Positions 18,544 through 26,505 of a stretch of DNA of 64,000 bases are shown piece after piece. The translations under genes were made by a program, and so were the position numbers. How positions within the stretch are numbered: the first letter of the stretch is position 1; each line of letters begins with the position of its first letter. Below the pieces are notes generated by a model. It saw only the letters and a program-made list of their open reading frames with translations, made no database searches and was not told where the DNA came from. The stretch comes from Anaeromicropila populeti (GTDB taxonomy: Bacteria; Bacillota; Clostridia; Lachnospirales; Lachnospiraceae), in assembly GCF_900112775.1 (NCBI RefSeq), contig NZ_FOYZ01000004.1:180354-244353 (forward strand), in the 5' to 3' direction.

Positions 18544-19956
18544 ATGGAAAAAAATAACTCTTTATTAAATATACATGAATATATGGAAGTGGTACTGGAT
18601 AAGTTTCATGATGGAATTTATATTACAGATGGAGATGCTAATACCATTTATCTCAATGACAGCTATGAAGCAATTAGTGGATTGAGAAAGTCAGAAATGA
18701 TGGGAAGGAATATGAAGGAACTGGTTGCCCAGGGAGTGGTTTCACGAAGTGGTACGCTGGCAGTATTAGATTCGGGAGAAGAAATTACAGTTGAGCAAAG
18801 TTTTCGGACGGGAAAGAGAGCGGTTATTACCAGTACGCCCATATATGATACCCATGAGAAAAAGAAAAAAATCAGTATGGTTGTCACCATAGTACGGGAA
18901 ATAACGGAAATCTATGCGATTCGTAAAGAATTGAAAAGAAAAGAAGAACAAAATAGAAACTATTTGAATGAGATAGAGAAAATCAGAAGGGAGCTGGAAG
19001 GAGATGTGGAAATGGTAGCTGTTAATTCGGCAACCATTAGTCTGCTTCGGCTGGCAGAAAGAGCAGCAGCTCTAGAGATTCCTATTTTAATATCTGGGGA
19101 GACCGGGGCAGGAAAGGAAAAGCTGGCTCAATATATACATAAGCATTCTAAAAGAGCAGAATTTCCTTTTGTAAGGCTGGATTTCTCTGTTTTGCAAGAA
19201 GAAAATCTGCAAAAGGAATTGATCGGATATGTGGACGTGAAAACAAAGGAAAGCCATATGGGCATATTAGAAAATGCAGAAGGCGGTATTCTTTTTATTG
19301 AAGAGCTTGGGCATATGCCTAAAGAAGTACAGGGGCTTTTTCTGGCACTTCTGGAGGATGGAAATATTCGAAGCGAGGAAGGAATATTCCGCCGTTGGAA
19401 TATTTGCATTATTGCAGCAAGCCTGTATTCTATAGAAGAACTGCGAGCCAGTAAGGAAGTCAGTCCTAAGCTGATAGATAAGTTTTCACTTTTTCCCTTA
19501 ACTGTACCGCCTTTGCGTGAGAGAAAAGAAGATATCATTCCCCTTGCTAATTATTTTTTAGGCAGATATAATCGGAAAACGGGAGAAATAAAGCGATTTG
19601 ACAAGGAAAGCTACATGGAAATGTTAGATTACCATTGGCCTGGAAATGTAACAGAACTAGGGAATCTGGTGCAGCAGTCGGCAATTATTAGTGAAGGGGA
19701 AGCGATTGGAAAGGACGATATTTTTATAAAAGGAAATGTGGAATATTACAATCGTCGTGTACGGGAGTTTCCAGAAAAGGTAAATTTAAAACAGTCGGTA
19801 GCTGAGCTGGAAGCAGAGTATATGACTTATGCGTATGAAAAATTTCATAATACCAGAGAAGCAGCAGAGTGGCTTGGCATGGATAATTCCACGTTTGTCA
19901 GAAAACGACAGCGGTATGTTAAGATGGGGCTTATGAGAACAGATAAAAAAATATAA
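18544..19956 (+). CDS. PAS-AAA+-Fis transcriptional regulator lacking the GAFTGA loop
   Basis: A 470-residue regulator. Residues about 12-115 form a PAS sensor (DGIYITDGDANTIYLND), followed by a coiled coil (about 120-155) and an AAA+ domain. This has Walker A GETGAGKE near 182 and Walker B GGILFIEELGHM near 246, with PPLRERKEDI as the arginine region. A Fis-type helix-turn-helix closes it (TREAAEWLGMDNSTFVRKR). Between ELIGY and GILENAEGG the sigma-54-contacting GAFTGA motif is absent. It may therefore act at sigma-70 promoters, as TyrR-type proteins do. It lies directly upstream of abfD on the same strand, ending in a terminator, and is the natural candidate regulator of that operon. Confidence 0.88.
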   Translation: MEKNNSLLNIHEYMEVVLDKFHDGIYITDGDANTIYLNDSYEAISGLRKSEMMGRNMKELVAQGVVSRSGTLAVLDSGEEITVEQSFRTGKRAVITSTPIYDTHEKKKKISMVVTIVREITEIYAIRKELKRKEEQNRNYLNEIEKIRRELEGDVEMVAVNSATISLLRLAERAAALEIPILISGETGAGKEKLAQYIHKHSKRAEFPFVRLDFSVLQEENLQKELIGYVDVKTKESHMGILENAEGGILFIEELGHMPKEVQGLFLALLEDGNIRSEEGIFRRWNICIIAASLYSIEELRASKEVSPKLIDKFSLFPLTVPPLRERKEDIIPLANYFLGRYNRKTGEIKRFDKESYMEMLDYHWPGNVTELGNLVQQSAIISEGEAIGKDDIFIKGNVEYYNRRVREFPEKVNLKQSVAELEAEYMTYAYEKFHNTREAAEWLGMDNSTFVRKRQRYVKMGLMRTDKKI

Positions 19957-19962
19957 GTATAG

Positions 19963-20000
19963 AAAAGCAATTTTACAATGTTTTGTAGGATTGCTTTTTT
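19963..20000 (+). terminator. Rho-independent terminator after the regulator gene
   Basis: AAAAGCAAT pairs with ATTGCTTTT, with an inner TACAA/TTGTA pairing, and ends in a T-run. It begins seven bases past the regulator stop. Its 3' arm overlaps the -35 element of the next promoter. Confidence 0.75.
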
Positions 20001-20019
20001 GATGTAAAAATGATATAAT
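19991..20019 (+). promoter_or_regulatory. Predicted sigma-A promoter of the abfD operon
   Basis: TTGCTT (19991-19996), 17 bases, then a perfect TATAAT (20014-20019). It lies 52 bases before the abfD start. A TGCA-AAAA-TGCA repeat at 20040-20051, just after the expected start point, could be an operator. Confidence 0.7.
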
Positions 20020-20071
20020 TGCAATAACACATCAATAGGTGCAAAAATGCAACGATTAGAAGGAGGAACTT

Positions 20072-21523
20072 ATGAGTTTAATGACAGGTGAAGAATATAT
20101 CGAAAGTATACGTAAAATAAAAATGGAAATTTATATGTTTGGGGAAAAAATAGAAAACCCGGTGGATCACCCCATATTAAGACCGTCGCTGAATTCTGTC
20201 AGAATGACGTATGATTTGGCACAGGACAGCCAGTATGCAGAGCTGATGACAACAAAGTCACCATTTACAGGTAATACCATTAATCGTTTTACCCACATAC
20301 ACCAAAGTACGGAAGATTTAAAAAATAAAGTAAAAATGCAAAGATTATGTGGGCAGAAAACAGCCTCCTGCTTTCAGCGCTGCGTAGGGATGGATGCATT
20401 TAATGCGGAATATTCTACTACCTTTGAAATTGATAAAAAGTACGGAACAAAATACCATGAAAATTTTAAAAAGTTTATGATGTATTGTCAGGAAAACGAT
20501 TTAACAGTAGATGGTGCCATGACAGATCCAAAGGGTGACAGGTCCAAAGCACCCCATGCACAAGAGGATCCAGATTTGTACCTTCGAGTAGTAGAAAGAA
20601 GACCAGATGGAATTATTGTGCGTGGTGCAAAAGCGCATCAAACTGGAATTATCAATTCTCATGAAGTAATTGTAATGCCAACAATTTCCATGGGACCAGA
20701 TGATAAGGACTATGCGGTTTCCTTTGCAGTACCAACTGATACGGAAGGTCTTTTAATGATTATTGGACGTCAGTCTTGTGATACAAGAAAATTAGAAGAA
20801 TCTGAATTAGACGTTGGAAATTCTGAATTTGGAGGAGTAGAGGCATTAGTTATTTTTGAAGATGTGTTTGTTCCGAATGAAAGAATTTTCATGGATGGAG
20901 AAACAGAATTTGCAGGAGTATTAGTAGAGCGTTTTGCAGGCTATCATAGACAGTCTTATGGTGGATGTAAAGTTGGAGTGGGCGATGTACTGATAGGAGC
21001 TGCTGCTGTGATTGCAGAGTACAATGGCGCAGAAAAGGCTTCCGCTGTAAAGGATAAGCTGATTGAAATGACCCATCTGAATGAAACTTTGTATTGCTGT
21101 GGAATTGCATGTTCTACAGAAGGAAAGGCAACAGAATCAGGAGCCTATTTAATTGATTTACTTCTTGCTAATGTATGTAAACAAAATATTACCAGATTTC
21201 CTTATGAAATTGTCAGACTTGCAGAAGACATTGCAGGGGGCTTAATGGTAACAGCACCATCTGAAAAAGATTTTAGAGATCCTAAGTTAGGTGCTTATAT
21301 TGATAAATATTTTAAGGGTGTTTCAGGTGTCAGCACAGAAAACAGATTTAGAATTTTAAGATTAATAGAAAATCTTGCTCTTGGTTCAGCCGCAGTAGGC
21401 TATCGTACAGAATCTATGCATGGGGCTGGTTCTCCACAGGCGCAGAGAATTATGATTGCAAGGCAGGGCAAGCTGGCATTTAAGAAAAAGCTGGCAAAAG
21501 AAATTGCCCATGTTACAGAATAA
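20072..21523 (+). CDS. abfD: 4-hydroxybutyryl-CoA dehydratase / vinylacetyl-CoA isomerase
   Basis: A 483-residue [4Fe-4S]- and FAD-containing enzyme that dehydrates 4-hydroxybutyryl-CoA to crotonyl-CoA by a radical route. The likely cluster ligands are present: Cys100 and Cys104 (ASCFQRC), then His and Cys seven residues apart in HRQSYGGC. These match the Cys/Cys/His/Cys pattern of the Clostridium aminobutyricum enzyme. Length is as expected. A strong AGAAGGAGG site precedes ATG 20072, and codon choice suggests high expression. An Fe-S maturation protein and a matching CoA-transferase follow. The enzyme is oxygen-sensitive in its known members, which fits an anaerobe. Confidence 0.95.
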   Translation: MSLMTGEEYIESIRKIKMEIYMFGEKIENPVDHPILRPSLNSVRMTYDLAQDSQYAELMTTKSPFTGNTINRFTHIHQSTEDLKNKVKMQRLCGQKTASCFQRCVGMDAFNAEYSTTFEIDKKYGTKYHENFKKFMMYCQENDLTVDGAMTDPKGDRSKAPHAQEDPDLYLRVVERRPDGIIVRGAKAHQTGIINSHEVIVMPTISMGPDDKDYAVSFAVPTDTEGLLMIIGRQSCDTRKLEESELDVGNSEFGGVEALVIFEDVFVPNERIFMDGETEFAGVLVERFAGYHRQSYGGCKVGVGDVLIGAAAVIAEYNGAEKASAVKDKLIEMTHLNETLYCCGIACSTEGKATESGAYLIDLLLANVCKQNITRFPYEIVRLAEDIAGGLMVTAPSEKDFRDPKLGAYIDKYFKGVSGVSTENRFRILRLIENLALGSAAVGYRTESMHGAGSPQAQRIMIARQGKLAFKKKLAKEIAHVTE

Positions 21524-21545
21524 ATAGTTTAACGGAGGCGCCTTT

Positions 21546-21842
21546 ATGGATGAGATTTCAATAGAAGCATTAGAACAAGCAATGGATGAAAAAATTCGTC
21601 CAGAATTATCTCTTCATGGAGGTGATATCTGGGTGGAACAACTGAAAGATGGCGTGCTGCATGTCCGGTTGCTTGGACAGTGCAGCGGATGCCCCTCCGC
21701 TGAGCTGACAATGGAAAATGTGGTAAACCAAGTGTTAAAAGAAAATTTTCCTAGTCTGAAACAGGTTGTTTTAGTGACAGGGGTAAGCGATGATTTAATT
21801 CAACAAGCCAAGTTGTTATTAAACAGAAGAAAAAAACAGTAA
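21546..21842 (+). CDS. Nfu-type (NifU C-terminal domain) Fe-S scaffold
   Basis: A 98-residue protein made of one NifU C-terminal domain. It has the CxxC cluster-binding motif in GQCSGCPSA and the usual RPELSLHGGD start. Such proteins hold or deliver Fe-S clusters. It starts 22 bases after abfD behind a GGAGG site. The likely client is the [4Fe-4S] cluster of AbfD; that partnership is inferred from position. Confidence 0.9.
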   Translation: MDEISIEALEQAMDEKIRPELSLHGGDIWVEQLKDGVLHVRLLGQCSGCPSAELTMENVVNQVLKENFPSLKQVVLVTGVSDDLIQQAKLLLNRRKKQ

Positions 21843-21889
21843 GAACTTTTATAGCTGATAGGAAAACAGAATGGAGAGGATAGTGTAGT

Positions 21890-23206
21890 ATGGATTGGCA
21901 AGAGAGGTATGGAGACAGAATTTGTACAGCAGAAGAAGCGGTTTCCCACATCCAATCTGGGAACCGGGTTGTGGTTGCTCACGCGTGTAGTGAACCAGTG
22001 GTTCTGACAGATGCCTTGGTACAATATGCGGAAAAATATAGTTATGAAAATGTAGAAATTGTGCATATGGTTCCAATGGGGAAAGCAGGATACTGTAAAC
22101 CTGGCATGGAAAAGCATTTCAGACATAATGGACTTTTTTTAGGAGCATCTACAAGAGATGCTGTTGCAGAGGGAAGAGGGGATTATACACCTGTTTTCTT
22201 TTCTGAGATACCAGAACTGATTCGTACAAAGCTGCGTCCAGATGTTGCTTTGCTTCAGGTAAGTGAGCCAGATGAACATGGGTATTGTTCGCTGGGGCTA
22301 TCTTGTGATTATACATGGGAAGGTGCAAAAAGTGCGGCAATCAGAATTGCACAGATGAATAAAGAAATGCCAAGAGTACTAGGCGACAATTTTATACATG
22401 TCAGTGAAATTGATTATATTGTGCCTGAGGATGTAAAAATTATCCAGTTGCAGCCTCCTAAAATCGGAGAGGTACAAAAAAAAATTGGAGAAAATGTTGC
22501 GTCCCTAATAAAGGATAGAGATTGTCTTCAATTGGGAATTGGTGCAATTCCAGATGCAGTACTATTGTTTTTGAAAGACAAAAAGGATTTGGGTATTCAT
22601 TCGGAAATGTTTTCTGACGGAGTAGTAGAGCTGATTGAAAAAGGTGTTATTACAAATAAATATAAGCAAATAGACAAGGATAAATGTGTAGCCACTTTTT
22701 TAATGGGTACAGACCGTTTATATGATTTTGTAAATAATAATCCAATGGTCTGCATGAAACCAGTAGATTATGTAAATGATCCAAGAGTAATCTGTCAAAA
22801 TGATAATGTAGTGTCTGTTAATTCTTGTGTTGAGGTAGATTTGATGGGACAAGTGTGTTCAGAATCAGTAGGGTTAAAGCAGATTTCTGGCATTGGTGGA
22901 CAGGTTGATTTTGTTAGAGGTGCTAATCTGTCAAAAGGTGGAAGAACCATTATGGCCATGCCAGCAACAGCGGCAAAAGGCACTGTGTCAAAAATTGTGC
23001 CACTGCTCACTCCTGGTGCAGCGGTAACGACTTCCCGCTGTGATGTGGATTATGTTGTAACAGAATATGGAATTGCACAATTGCATGGAAATACATTAAA
23101 GGAAAGAGCCAGGCAGCTGATAGAAATAGCAGCACCTGAATTTCAAGAGGAATTAAAGGCAGAATTTGAAAAACGTTTTTACTGTAAATGGGTATCTTGT
23201 TCATAG
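21890..23206 (+). CDS. 4-hydroxybutyrate CoA-transferase-like protein
   Basis: A 438-residue class-I CoA-transferase of the AbfT/Cat2 type (acetyl-CoA hydrolase/transferase fold). The expected catalytic Glu is in HSEMFSDG, and GIGAIPDA and SGIGGQVDF are typical. It would move CoA from acetyl-CoA to 4-hydroxybutyrate, giving AbfD's substrate. It lies 47 bases after the Nfu gene in the same operon. Substrate is inferred from the neighbour; the family also contains butyrate and other short-acid transferases. Neither 4-hydroxybutyrate dehydrogenase nor a GABA aminotransferase adjoins it. It converges on the FabZ-like gene with a 7-base gap and no visible terminator. Confidence 0.9.
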   Translation: MDWQERYGDRICTAEEAVSHIQSGNRVVVAHACSEPVVLTDALVQYAEKYSYENVEIVHMVPMGKAGYCKPGMEKHFRHNGLFLGASTRDAVAEGRGDYTPVFFSEIPELIRTKLRPDVALLQVSEPDEHGYCSLGLSCDYTWEGAKSAAIRIAQMNKEMPRVLGDNFIHVSEIDYIVPEDVKIIQLQPPKIGEVQKKIGENVASLIKDRDCLQLGIGAIPDAVLLFLKDKKDLGIHSEMFSDGVVELIEKGVITNKYKQIDKDKCVATFLMGTDRLYDFVNNNPMVCMKPVDYVNDPRVICQNDNVVSVNSCVEVDLMGQVCSESVGLKQISGIGGQVDFVRGANLSKGGRTIMAMPATAAKGTVSKIVPLLTPGAAVTTSRCDVDYVVTEYGIAQLHGNTLKERARQLIEIAAPEFQEELKAEFEKRFYCKWVSCS

Positions 23207-23213
23207 GATAAGA

Positions 23214-23639
23214 TTATTTCAGGGTAAGGGTAATTAAACCAGATGCCGCCGTTTCATCCTTTAAATAGGCTGTCACTTTACAGTCATAGACGTCATTTCC
23301 ACCATTGGTAACAAGCTCTGCGTTTAGAACCAGGGTATCAGAAGGAACTGCCAGACGTAAATATCTCATTTTTGATACACAGCTTAGTAAAGGCAGTTTT
23401 CCCTGATTACCAGGGATGGTAAGAAGCAGAATGGAAGCCGTCTGTGCCAGACATTCCGTTATATAAATGCCAGGAAGTACTGGCTGTCCAGGGAAATGCC
23501 CTTGGAAAATGTCCCAGGAAGGTTCTAAAAAAATACCTGCTTCAATTGAATTCTCAGGAATCAACTGATAAACCTGGTCAACAAGAAGAATTGGGGAGCG
23601 ATGAGGAAGAATTTCTTTGATTTCAGCTTGATTAAACAT
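23214..23639 (-). CDS. FabZ-like hotdog 3-hydroxyacyl-ACP dehydratase
   Basis: A 141-residue hotdog-fold protein. FabZ features are LPHRSPILLVD near the start, GHFPGQPVLPG with the catalytic His, and ECLAQTA with the catalytic Glu. I start it at ATG 23639; the longer frame upstream is hydrophobic, overlaps the divergent ACP gene and has no family similarity. The family dehydrates 3-hydroxyacyl-ACP. It is divergent from the ACP operon across 74 bases that contain its own promoter. Since no ketosynthase adjoins it, its substrate is uncertain. Confidence 0.88.
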   Translation of the reverse strand: MFNQAEIKEILPHRSPILLVDQVYQLIPENSIEAGIFLEPSWDIFQGHFPGQPVLPGIYITECLAQTASILLLTIPGNQGKLPLLSCVSKMRYLRLAVPSDTLVLNAELVTNGGNDVYDCKVTAYLKDETAASGLITLTLK

Positions 23640-23666
23640 ATTAGCACATCCATTCTTTTTTGAATT

Positions 23667-23695
23667 AGTATAAAGGATTGAAAATAAATAGTAAA
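23667..23695 (-). promoter_or_regulatory. Predicted promoter of the FabZ-like gene
   Basis: Read on the minus strand: TTTACT (23695-23690), 17 bases, TATACT (23672-23667). It lies about 28 bases before the ATG at 23639, in the divergent gap shared with the ACP gene. Confidence 0.55.
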
Positions 23696-23713
23696 GGATT
23701 TTAGGAGGGAAAA

Positions 23714-23959
23714 ATGACAAATTTAGAAAAATATCAGGAAGTGTTAAAAAAACATTTAGGTGCAACGGAAGAGGAACTAAATGATGAAAAAATGGTATAT
23801 AACCGTTATCCCAAATGGGACTCGGTGAGACATATGAGTATTGTGGCAGAACTAGAAGAAAAATTTGACATTTCATTTGAAACATTAGATATTACTTCGT
23901 TTAACCAATATTCTGCTGGAATAGAAATACTGGAGAAACTGGGAGTTAGCATGCAGTAA
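23714..23959 (+). CDS. Acyl carrier protein
   Basis: An 81-residue carrier protein. The phosphopantetheine Ser37 is in KWDSVRHMS, the WDS form common in specialised carrier proteins, unlike the fatty-acid DSL form. An AGGAGG site precedes the start. It heads a tight rightward operon with an AMP-ligase, a LuxE-like and a LuxC-like protein, so it probably carries the acyl group that they activate and reduce. Confidence 0.9.
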   Translation: MTNLEKYQEVLKKHLGATEEELNDEKMVYNRYPKWDSVRHMSIVAELEEKFDISFETLDITSFNQYSAGIEILEKLGVSMQ

Positions 23960-23980
23960 CTGGTAAAAAGGAGGCGTTCT

Positions 23981-25405
23981 ATGCTTTTTGGAATAGAAAA
24001 AAGGCCAACAGACCAGAGGGCGTTTTGTTCAGAGGATGGAACCATTGTTACGTATGGTGCATTGGTGGAACTGGTGAGACGGTTTGTCAAAATAAAGCTA
24101 AAGAGGGCATTGGTATTCTGCTTGTGTGAAAATTCGCCAGGTGCTGTGACTGGGTACCTGGGAATCATGGAAGCTGGATGTGTTCCATTGCTTTTAGATG
24201 CAAAGCTGAAGGAAGAGATACTGGACTCATTACTCAAACAGTATCAGCCAGCATACTTATGGGTGCCAGATAATTGTGAAAAAGAATATATTTTAAATAG
24301 CTGTCCAGTTCTATTTCAATGCTTTGGGTATAAGCTGTATCAGACGGAATATGCGCCATATCCCATGGCAGATAATCTGGCACTTTTACTTACGACCTCA
24401 GGAAGCACAGGAAGCCCAAAGCTAGTCCGATTGAGCAGAAAAAATATTATAGAGAATGGAAAAGCAATTGTCAAGTATTTGCAAATAGATAAAGAGGAAC
24501 GAGCTATCACTTCGCTGCCCATGCAGTATACCTATGGTTTGTCTGTTATTCACAGCCATTTGCTGGCAGGAGGCAGTGTTCTGTTAACCAAATCCAGTAT
24601 AGTACAGCAGTCCTTTTGGAATTTCTTTGAAAAAGAGCGCGCAACGAGCCTGGCAGGTGTACCCTATACCTATGAGTTATTAAAAAAAATTCGTTTTTTT
24701 GAAAGACAGAGTACTCATTTACATGTGCTGACTCAGGCAGGGGGCGGGTTATCAGAAACACTACAAAAGGAAATTGGTGAGTGGGCAGTAAAAAGTCAAG
24801 TACGTTTTTATATTATGTACGGGCAGACAGAGGCAACGGCAAGAATGAGTTATCTTCCACCAGAAAAATGTCTGGATAAGCCAGGAAGTATTGGAATTCC
24901 CATTCCAGAAGGAAAATTTTTTATAGTTGATTCAGAAGGAAAAGAAATAAAACAGCAGGGTTTGATAGGAGAACTGGTTTATCAGGGTTCCAATGTATCA
25001 CTGGGATATGCAGAATGCAGGATGGATTTGCAAAAACAGGATGAACGTCAGGGAATACTAGAAACGGGAGATTTGGCCAGAATGGACAGTGAAGGCTATT
25101 ATTATATTGTAGGTAGAAAAAGCCGCTTTATTAAGTTATTTGGAAGCCGGATTAGCCTGGATGATTGTGAGAGGCTGTTAAAGGAAAAGTATCCTGGTAC
25201 AGAAATTGCTTGTATTAGTTATCAGGAAAAGCTAATTATTTTTACAACGGAGGAAACTATTGTAGATAAAGTATATGAGTACCTGACAGAGCATATTCAA
25301 ATAAATACTCAATCTTATTCCTGTATTTTACTAGATACCATTCCAATAAGTGAGTCCGGAAAAATTATATATAGGGAACTAGAACGTTATTTAAGTATTA
25401 CGTAA
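23981..25405 (+). CDS. AMP-dependent acyl ligase (acyl-CoA/ACP synthetase type)
   Basis: A 474-residue ANL-superfamily adenylating enzyme. Motifs in order: phosphate loop TTSGSTGSPK near residue 137, YGQTEATARM near 281, ETGDLARMDSEGYYYIVGR near 361, and a C-terminal Lys in SESGKIIYREL near 460. It should make an acyl-adenylate and pass the acyl to a thiol. The adjacent ACP, 21 bases upstream, is the likely acceptor. The acid it accepts cannot be read from the sequence. It is somewhat short but has both the large and small domains. Confidence 0.88.
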   Translation: MLFGIEKRPTDQRAFCSEDGTIVTYGALVELVRRFVKIKLKRALVFCLCENSPGAVTGYLGIMEAGCVPLLLDAKLKEEILDSLLKQYQPAYLWVPDNCEKEYILNSCPVLFQCFGYKLYQTEYAPYPMADNLALLLTTSGSTGSPKLVRLSRKNIIENGKAIVKYLQIDKEERAITSLPMQYTYGLSVIHSHLLAGGSVLLTKSSIVQQSFWNFFEKERATSLAGVPYTYELLKKIRFFERQSTHLHVLTQAGGGLSETLQKEIGEWAVKSQVRFYIMYGQTEATARMSYLPPEKCLDKPGSIGIPIPEGKFFIVDSEGKEIKQQGLIGELVYQGSNVSLGYAECRMDLQKQDERQGILETGDLARMDSEGYYYIVGRKSRFIKLFGSRISLDDCERLLKEKYPGTEIACISYQEKLIIFTTEETIVDKVYEYLTEHIQINTQSYSCILLDTIPISESGKIIYRELERYLSIT

Positions 25406-25425
25406 ATTGTAAGGGAGGAATTGGT

Positions 25426-26505
25426 ATGCTGTTGTTTGATTTTGATTTTTCAGAATCTCCTTATCAAGAGGATAAAGCAGTAAAGGATATAAAATTTACA
25501 GAAAAGCTTATGTTATTAACAAGTTTTCATCAGAAAAATTGTTTGTACTACGGGGAAATGCTAAAGGCAGTACAGTACAAGAAAGAATCAATATCCCATT
25601 ACAGTGAGCTTCCATTTCTTCCAGTAGGTTTATTAAAACGCTTGACACTAAGTAGTCTGCCAGAAGGAGCTTTATACAAGGTGGCAAGTTCATCTGGTAC
25701 TTCAGGAACTAATAAATCCAGAATAATTTTAGATGGTGAAACAAGAATCATGCAGCAGAAAGCATTGACTGCCATTGGAGGAGATTTTCTAGGTAAAAAA
25801 AGAGTACCTATGTTGGTGATTGACAGACCACAGACGATTGAATATGAAAATGGATTTTCTGCAAGAACGGCTGGAATTACGGGTTTTTCTATTTTTGGAA
25901 AAAACAGAACTTTTGCATTAAAGGAAAATATGATGCCAGATTATGAAAAGATTCAGGATTTCTTGTATAGATACGGAAAAGAATCTTTTTTTGTATTTGG
26001 CTTTACTTTTTTAGTTTGGAATTTTTTTGAGAAGTTATCGGAAATGAAAGAGTATTATTTTGATTTTTCCAATGGAATGATAGTGCATGGAGGCGGTTGG
26101 AAGAGGCTGGCAGACAAAGCTGTCTCACGGACAGACTTTCAGAAAAAGTTAAAAGAAATAGCTGGCATTACTCAGATACATGATTATTATGGAATGGCAG
26201 AGCAGACAGGCAGTATTTTTATGGAATGTGAGTATGGACATTTACACTGCTCAGATTTTTCGGGAATTATGATACGAAAACCAGAAGATTTTTCAGTTGC
26301 AAAGACAGGGGAAAAGGGAATTATTCAGACAATGTCTCTGTTGCCAGGCAGCTATCCAGGGCATAATTTGTTAACAGAGGATGAAGGAGTTATTTTAGGT
26401 GAGGATGATTGTCCCTGCCAGAGAAAAGGAGTTTATTTTCAAGTGTTGGGCAGACTGAAGCAGGCAGAAATAAGGGGGTGCAGTGATGTTTACACAGCAG
26501 ATTGA
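25426..26505 (+). CDS. LuxE-like acyl-protein synthetase
   Basis: A 359-residue homologue of LuxE, the acyl-protein synthetase of fatty acid reductase; the length fits the family. The adenylation-type loop SSSGTSGTNKS is near residue 87 and YGMAEQTGSIF near 255. In luminous bacteria LuxE activates a fatty acid and passes it to LuxC for reduction. Here it overlaps a LuxC-like gene by 20 bases, the same pairing. There are no luciferase, LuxD or flavin reductase genes nearby, so light production is not implied. Confidence 0.86.
   Translation: MLLFDFDFSESPYQEDKAVKDIKFTEKLMLLTSFHQKNCLYYGEMLKAVQYKKESISHYSELPFLPVGLLKRLTLSSLPEGALYKVASSSGTSGTNKSRIILDGETRIMQQKALTAIGGDFLGKKRVPMLVIDRPQTIEYENGFSARTAGITGFSIFGKNRTFALKENMMPDYEKIQDFLYRYGKESFFVFGFTFLVWNFFEKLSEMKEYYFDFSNGMIVHGGGWKRLADKAVSRTDFQKKLKEIAGITQIHDYYGMAEQTGSIFMECEYGHLHCSDFSGIMIRKPEDFSVAKTGEKGIIQTMSLLPGSYPGHNLLTEDEGVILGEDDCPCQRKGVYFQVLGRLKQAEIRGCSDVYTAD

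Noticed and set aside
18544..19956. Classical sigma-54 activator
   Set aside because: The GAFTGA motif is missing and no -24/-12 promoter was seen upstream of abfD.
20072..21523. AbfD as an ordinary acyl-CoA dehydrogenase
   Set aside because: The Cys/Cys/His/Cys cluster ligand pattern and the neighbouring CoA-transferase identify 4-hydroxybutyryl-CoA dehydratase.
23640..23885. N-terminal extension of the FabZ-like protein
   Set aside because: The extension overlaps the ACP gene and its promoter region and has no family similarity; ATG 23639 fits FabZ length.
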